A program made the position numbers and the translations under genes. The notes under the pieces are model-generated. The model was given only the letters and a program-made list of their open reading frames with translations. It was not told where the DNA came from and did not search any database. A DNA stretch of 9,808 nt from M3007 sp033762055. GTDB lineage: Bacteria; Bacteroidota; Bacteroidia; Chitinophagales; Saprospiraceae. Below are positions 6,843 to 9,808 of this stretch, piece after piece. Every line of letters starts with the position of its first letter. Positions within the stretch are counted from its first letter, which is position 1. The DNA lies in NCBI GenBank assembly GCA_033762055.1, contig JANRLZ010000387.1, positions 1 through 9,808 on the forward strand, given 5' to 3'.

Positions 6843-7682
6843 ATGGAATCTGTTGTTGAATATTTTACCGATATTCCGTCCTCGCACCGCAGCGCCTTGT
6901 TGCTGGGCGGACTCACTTTTTTTCTGTTGCTGGAGAGCGGGCTGCCTTTTTACAAAAAGCCTTACAAAAAAGCGGCGCACACGGGCATCAACCTTTTTTT
7001 CACCCTGACCACCGTGTTGGTCAACTTCCTGATGGCCGTTATTTTACTGCGCACCGCCGATTGGGTCGTGGCCGAGAAAATCGGGGTGCTGCAATGGCTG
7101 CCAGAAATGCCCTTGTGGTTGTTTACCCTGCTGGGCTTGTTGCTGCTTGATCTGGTGAGCGCTTATGTTATCCACTGGGCGCAACACCGCATAAAATGGA
7201 TGTGGCGTTTTCACCTGGTGCATCATACCGACCCGAATGTGGACACAACCACCGCCAACCGGCACCACCCCGGCGAGAGCGTATTCCGGTTTATTTTTAC
7301 CGTTTTGGGCGTAATTGTATGCGGGGCGCCCATCTATCTGGTCTTTATGTATCAGTCCATGTCGGTGGTGTTTACCCAATTTAACCACGCCAACATCCGC
7401 TTTCCTCGTTGGCTCGACGATACATTAAGTTGGTTGCTCGTTACACCCGGCATGCACCGGGTACATCACCACTATGTATTGCCTTATACCGATACCAATT
7501 ACGGGAATATTTTTTCGGTTTGGGATCGGCTGTTCGGCACTTTTGCAAAAGTAGACAATGATCAGCTGGTGTTTGGTATTGACACCCATCCTGACCCTCA
7601 CGAGCATTCGAATGTTTGGGAGTTGTTAAAAATGCCCTTCATGAAATACCGCCCGCCGGTAGGAGCAAAGTTTGAAGACTGA
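6843..7682 (+). CDS. Fatty acid hydroxylase / sterol desaturase family membrane protein, 279 aa
   Basis: A membrane di-iron oxygenase of the ERG3/C5-sterol-desaturase/fatty acid hydroxylase superfamily. The histidine boxes are H111-WAQ-H115, H124-LV-H127-H128 and H205-RV-H208-H209-H210, with H141-H142 and H182 between them. Hydrophobic helices lie at about 18-34, 48-70, 90-113, 149-178 and 193-202. In bacteria such enzymes modify lipids, hopanoids, carotenoids or other alkyl chains; the substrate cannot be read from the sequence. The frame is open to TTG at 6837 and beyond, but ATG at 6843 starts a normal family N-terminus. A GAAGGAGG at 6798-6805 lies too far upstream to serve it, though an in-frame ATT at 6807 would suit that spacing. 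Confidence 0.9.
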   Translation: MESVVEYFTDIPSSHRSALLLGGLTFFLLLESGLPFYKKPYKKAAHTGINLFFTLTTVLVNFLMAVILLRTADWVVAEKIGVLQWLPEMPLWLFTLLGLLLLDLVSAYVIHWAQHRIKWMWRFHLVHHTDPNVDTTTANRHHPGESVFRFIFTVLGVIVCGAPIYLVFMYQSMSVVFTQFNHANIRFPRWLDDTLSWLLVTPGMHRVHHHYVLPYTDTNYGNIFSVWDRLFGTFAKVDNDQLVFGIDTHPDPHEHSNVWELLKMPFMKYRPPVGAKFED

Positions 7683-7729
7683 ACTTTCAAAGTCAATTTA
7701 TTGAAACGGCGCCGGCACATTTTTTAGTT

Positions 7730-8326
7730 ATGGCAGCAAAAACAACCCGATCGCCCAATGCCATCAAACGCCTGTTGCGAAGCATCAGTCAGCGATCCGT
7801 GGTGGCGCTGATGGCTACCTTCGTCAGTATATGCGCTTTGGCTGTTTCGCTGTATCAGACCCGGCTCGCGCGACAGCAGCAATTAGCTGCCGTATGGCCT
7901 TATCTTTCCATCGGCGGCTATGGCACCGCCAATGCAGGAAATCAGTCCTGGGGTATACAGGTGGCCAATAAAGGGCTTGGCCCAGCTATTATTGATTCGC
8001 TTACCGTTGTTTATGAGGGCAAATCCCAGACTTTCCAAACGCTGATTAATGCCGTGTATGCGGAAAGTGCGCATCTGGATTCGATTCGTTCACTCAATTA
8101 TGCAATTAACGAGATTTCCAGAAAAACAGTTATTTCAGCCGGAGCTACTGTTGAATTGCTCTCCTATGATCTTAAATTTTCCGGAGGCAAGTCGGATAAT
8201 CCCGTTTCAGAAAAGTTTTTATCCAAAATAGGCCTTCATATTTATTACAAGTCACTTTATGGTGAGCGCTGGGAGAGTTGTTTTAACTGTCGTGAAAATG
8301 AAGACGGTGTTAAAAAATTAGACTGA
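7730..8326 (+). CDS. Single-pass membrane protein of unknown function, 198 aa
   Basis: An N-terminal basic stretch (1-22, with KR and RR) is followed by one membrane helix (about 23-42) and an extracytoplasmic or juxtamembrane region starting SLYQTRLARQQQLAAVWPYL. The remaining 140 residues look like a beta-rich soluble domain, with IGGYGTAN and GIQVANKGLGPAIIDSL (75-91), which suggests an immunoglobulin-like fold. The C-terminus has a Cys pair (CFNC, 184-187). Proteins with this layout are common as conserved hypotheticals in Bacteroidota. The second half is visibly richer in A/T codons than the flanking genes. It starts 47 nt after the desaturase gene and no promoter match is clear in that gap. 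No function can be assigned. Confidence 0.75.
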   Translation: MAAKTTRSPNAIKRLLRSISQRSVVALMATFVSICALAVSLYQTRLARQQQLAAVWPYLSIGGYGTANAGNQSWGIQVANKGLGPAIIDSLTVVYEGKSQTFQTLINAVYAESAHLDSIRSLNYAINEISRKTVISAGATVELLSYDLKFSGGKSDNPVSEKFLSKIGLHIYYKSLYGERWESCFNCRENEDGVKKLD

Positions 8327-8330
8327 CCGG

Positions 8331-8361
8331 CTGTACTTTACCAAAAATAATGCTACCTTCG
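8331..8361 (+). promoter_or_regulatory. Candidate promoter of rpsA
   Basis: TACCTTCG (8354-8361) is one mismatch from the TAnnTTTG -7 box, and CTG (8331-8333) lies 20 nt before it, one mismatch from TTG. The stop of the 198-aa gene is at 8324-8326, so this fits a separate promoter. A start near 8368 would give a leader of about 113 nt. Confidence 0.45.
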
Positions 8362-8365
8362 CGCC

Positions 8366-8459
8366 CGCTTTTAAAAAAGCGAGGGGCAACGGCTTCGCCC
8401 CGAAGTGAGGTCGAAAAAAGGTTCACGCCATAAAAATCCCCGTTTCGCTGAAAAGCGAA
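8366..8459 (+). promoter_or_regulatory. Structured 5' leader of rpsA with several hairpins
   Basis: The leader holds CGCTTT-TAAA-AAAGCG (8366-8381), a stem GGGGC (8383-8387) with GCCCC (8397-8401) that competes with CTTCG (8393-8397) pairing CGAAG (8401-8405), and a 6-bp stem TTCGCT (8444-8449) with AGCGAA (8454-8459) closed by a GAAA tetraloop, 21 nt before the ATG. Ribosomal protein S1 represses its own translation through leader structure in E. coli, so a similar role is plausible here. It is an inference from fold alone, not a match to a known leader family. Confidence 0.4.
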
Positions 8460-8480
8460 TAAAAACCATCCTCTTTTATC

Positions 8481-9808
8481 ATGTTACTTGACGACGAAAA
8501 GGACCCCATTCAGGAGCAGGAAGAAAATGTTCCTACGCCTGAAACCCATGAAGAACCCGCCGCCGAAGCAGTAGCCGAGGCAACCGAAGAAGTTGCTGCT
8601 GTTGTAGCAGCAGAAACGGAAGCCGCAGTGGAAGCAGTTGAAGAAACTACGGCGACGGTAGAGGCAGAAACGGAAGCCGCAGTTGAAGCGGTCGAAGAAG
8701 TGCCGGCCGTTGAAGAAACCGCTCCCGCAGAGGAGGCCGTTGAAGAGGCAGCCCCCGTAGCGGAGGCCGTTGAAGAGGCAACTCCGGTAGCCGAAGCTGC
8801 GGCTGAAGAAGCCCCGGCCGGTAAAGCAGCCGAAGCCGCTGCTCCTGCTGCCGACCATACCGACGAAGAAGACGAAGAAGACGTGGAATTGCCCGTTTTT
8901 GATGCCATCCAGGCCGGTGGCGCACACGATGATTTTAACTGGAATGTTGACAAACGCGGCGCCATCGTTTATTCGAGCGAAGAAAAAGCAGCCTTGCTGA
9001 AATCTTATGACAAGGCACTGCACCAGATCGAGGAAAATCAGGTCATCAAAGGCCGGGTAAGCGCCATCAGTGGCGGCGATGTGGTACTTGATATCAATTA
9101 CAAAAGCGACGGCCTCATCCCGATGAGTGAATTCCGCGACACCCCCGGTCTCGCCCCCGGCGACAGCATTGAGGTGTTTGTGGAAAGCCAGGAAGACAGC
9201 CAGGGCCAGTTGGGCCTCTCCCGCCGCAAAGCCAAAATTCTTCGCGCCTGGGAATCCATCGTGGATTCGTTCAAAAACGGCACCATCATCCGCGGTTCTG
9301 TTATCAGCAAAACCAAAGGCGGCCTGATCGTTGATTGCAACGGCCTCGAAACCTTCCTGCCCGGCTCGCAGATTGACATCAAGCCGGTGATGGACTACGA
9401 CCAGTACGTAGGCAAGATGATGGAATTCAAGGTGGTGAAAGTGAACGAACAGATCAAAAATGCCGTAGTGAGCCACAAAGCGCTCATCGAAAGCGATCTG
9501 GCCGAACAACGCGAACAAATCCTTGGCAGCCTCGAAAAAGGCCAGGTACTGGAAGGTATCGTCAAAAACATCACCGACTTCGGGGCATTCCTCGATCTCG
9601 GCGGCGTGGATGGCCTGCTCTACATCACCGACATTTCCTGGGGCCGTATCAATCACCCCACCGACGTACTTTCGCTCAACCAGCGCATCAATGTGGTGGT
9701 GCTTGATTTCGACGAGAATAAAAAACGCATCAGCCTTGGTCTCAAACAACTCACTCCGCACCCCTGGGAAGTACTCCCGGCCGATGTGGGTGAAGGTTCA
9801 ATTGTTAC
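8481..9808 (+). CDS. rpsA: 30S ribosomal protein S1, partial (right end missing)
   Basis: The gene encodes the RNA-binding S1 protein that helps bring mRNA to the 30S ribosome. The first 442 codons are visible and the frame runs off the window. Residues 1-150 are an Ala/Glu/Val/Pro-rich acidic extension ending in DEEDEEDVELPV. A linker (about 151-183, DFNWNVDKRGAIVYSSEE) leads to S1 repeats at about 187-255, 267-342 and 354-424, with a fourth beginning at about 438 (GEGSIV). Motifs such as GGDVVLDINYKSDGLIP, SKTKGGLIVDCNGLETFLP and KNITDFGAFLDLGGVDGLL are typical of S1. S1 proteins usually have 4-6 repeats, so more of the gene lies to the right. The start is ATG at 8481; no Shine-Dalgarno, AT-rich upstream context. 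The extension is built from DNA repeats. Confidence 0.95.
   Translation, partial: MLLDDEKDPIQEQEENVPTPETHEEPAAEAVAEATEEVAAVVAAETEAAVEAVEETTATVEAETEAAVEAVEEVPAVEETAPAEEAVEEAAPVAEAVEEATPVAEAAAEEAPAGKAAEAAAPAADHTDEEDEEDVELPVFDAIQAGGAHDDFNWNVDKRGAIVYSSEEKAALLKSYDKALHQIEENQVIKGRVSAISGGDVVLDINYKSDGLIPMSEFRDTPGLAPGDSIEVFVESQEDSQGQLGLSRRKAKILRAWESIVDSFKNGTIIRGSVISKTKGGLIVDCNGLETFLPGSQIDIKPVMDYDQYVGKMMEFKVVKVNEQIKNAVVSHKALIESDLAEQREQILGSLEKGQVLEGIVKNITDFGAFLDLGGVDGLLYITDISWGRINHPTDVLSLNQRINVVVLDFDENKKRISLGLKQLTPHPWEVLPADVGEGSIV
8610..8699 (+). repeat. 36-nt direct repeat inside the acidic N-terminus of rpsA
   Basis: Bases 8610-8645 and 8664-8699 match at 33 of 36 positions (both begin GCAGAAACGGAAGCCGCAGT), 54 nt apart, coding for AETEAAVEAVEE twice. 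All three differences are in third codon positions, which indicates selection to keep the peptide. Confidence 0.75.
8732..8791 (+). repeat. 30-nt tandem repeat (two copies) in the rpsA acidic extension
   Basis: Bases 8732-8761 and 8762-8791 are head-to-tail copies. The first 19 bases are identical (GGAGGCCGTTGAAGAGGCA) and the rest differs at three positions. They code for the in-frame decapeptide EAVEEA(A/T)PVA twice. The unit is a multiple of three, so expansion or loss keeps the frame. Confidence 0.8.

Noticed and set aside
5856..6980. A 374-codon open frame on the - strand opposite hmgA
   Set aside because: The + strand encodes a clear homogentisate dioxygenase with metal ligands; the antisense frame has no recognisable domain and also overlaps the desaturase gene.
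8366..8381. The hairpin CGCTTT-TAAA-AAAGCG as terminator of the 198-aa gene
   Set aside because: No T-run follows the right arm, and it lies after the likely rpsA promoter, so a leader role fits better.
8484..9761. A 425-codon open frame on the - strand opposite rpsA
   Set aside because: It is antisense to an unmistakable S1 coding frame; its Phe/Gly/Arg-rich translation is the mirror of the Ala/Glu codons and high GC at third positions.

Overview
The window looks like ordinary chromosome from a Bacteroidota bacterium, probably of the Saprospiraceae/Chitinophagales kind. The signs are family content (PadR plus PspC-GIN pair, short-type homogentisate dioxygenase, S1 with an acidic N-terminal extension), near absence of Shine-Dalgarno sequences, and promoter-like TAnnTTTG boxes with an upstream TTG. 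The taxon is an inference; no rRNA or other marker is present apart from a partial rpsA.

Layout. Bases 1-638 contain no convincing gene. They hold a + strand terminator for a gene lying left of the window, a 160-bp MITE-like inverted-repeat element flanked by CTAA, and the 3' hairpin and terminator of the leftward block. Bases 639-4130 form a leftward block: a small secreted protein, a DoxX-like membrane protein, a PadR regulator and a large PspC/GIN membrane protein. The first two and the last two are tightly spaced pairs; whether all four share a transcript is open. A divergent, AT-rich region (4131-4343) separates this from a rightward block: a 75-aa membrane protein and a GTG-started WD40 propeller 9 nt downstream, homogentisate 1,2-dioxygenase with its own promoter, a fatty acid hydroxylase/sterol desaturase-family enzyme, a single-pass membrane protein of unknown function, and ribosomal protein S1 (rpsA), which runs off the right edge.

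How the genes relate. The clearest functional unit is padR-pspC, which by family knowledge is a self-regulated envelope-associated module. The secreted-protein/DoxX pair may also be an envelope unit. hmgA is the ring-cleavage step of tyrosine/phenylalanine catabolism but no other gene of that pathway lies here. No phage, defence, CRISPR or secondary-metabolite system was seen. The points most worth a second look are the MITE-like element, the repeat-built acidic N-terminus of S1, the structured rpsA leader, and the dyad upstream of padR.
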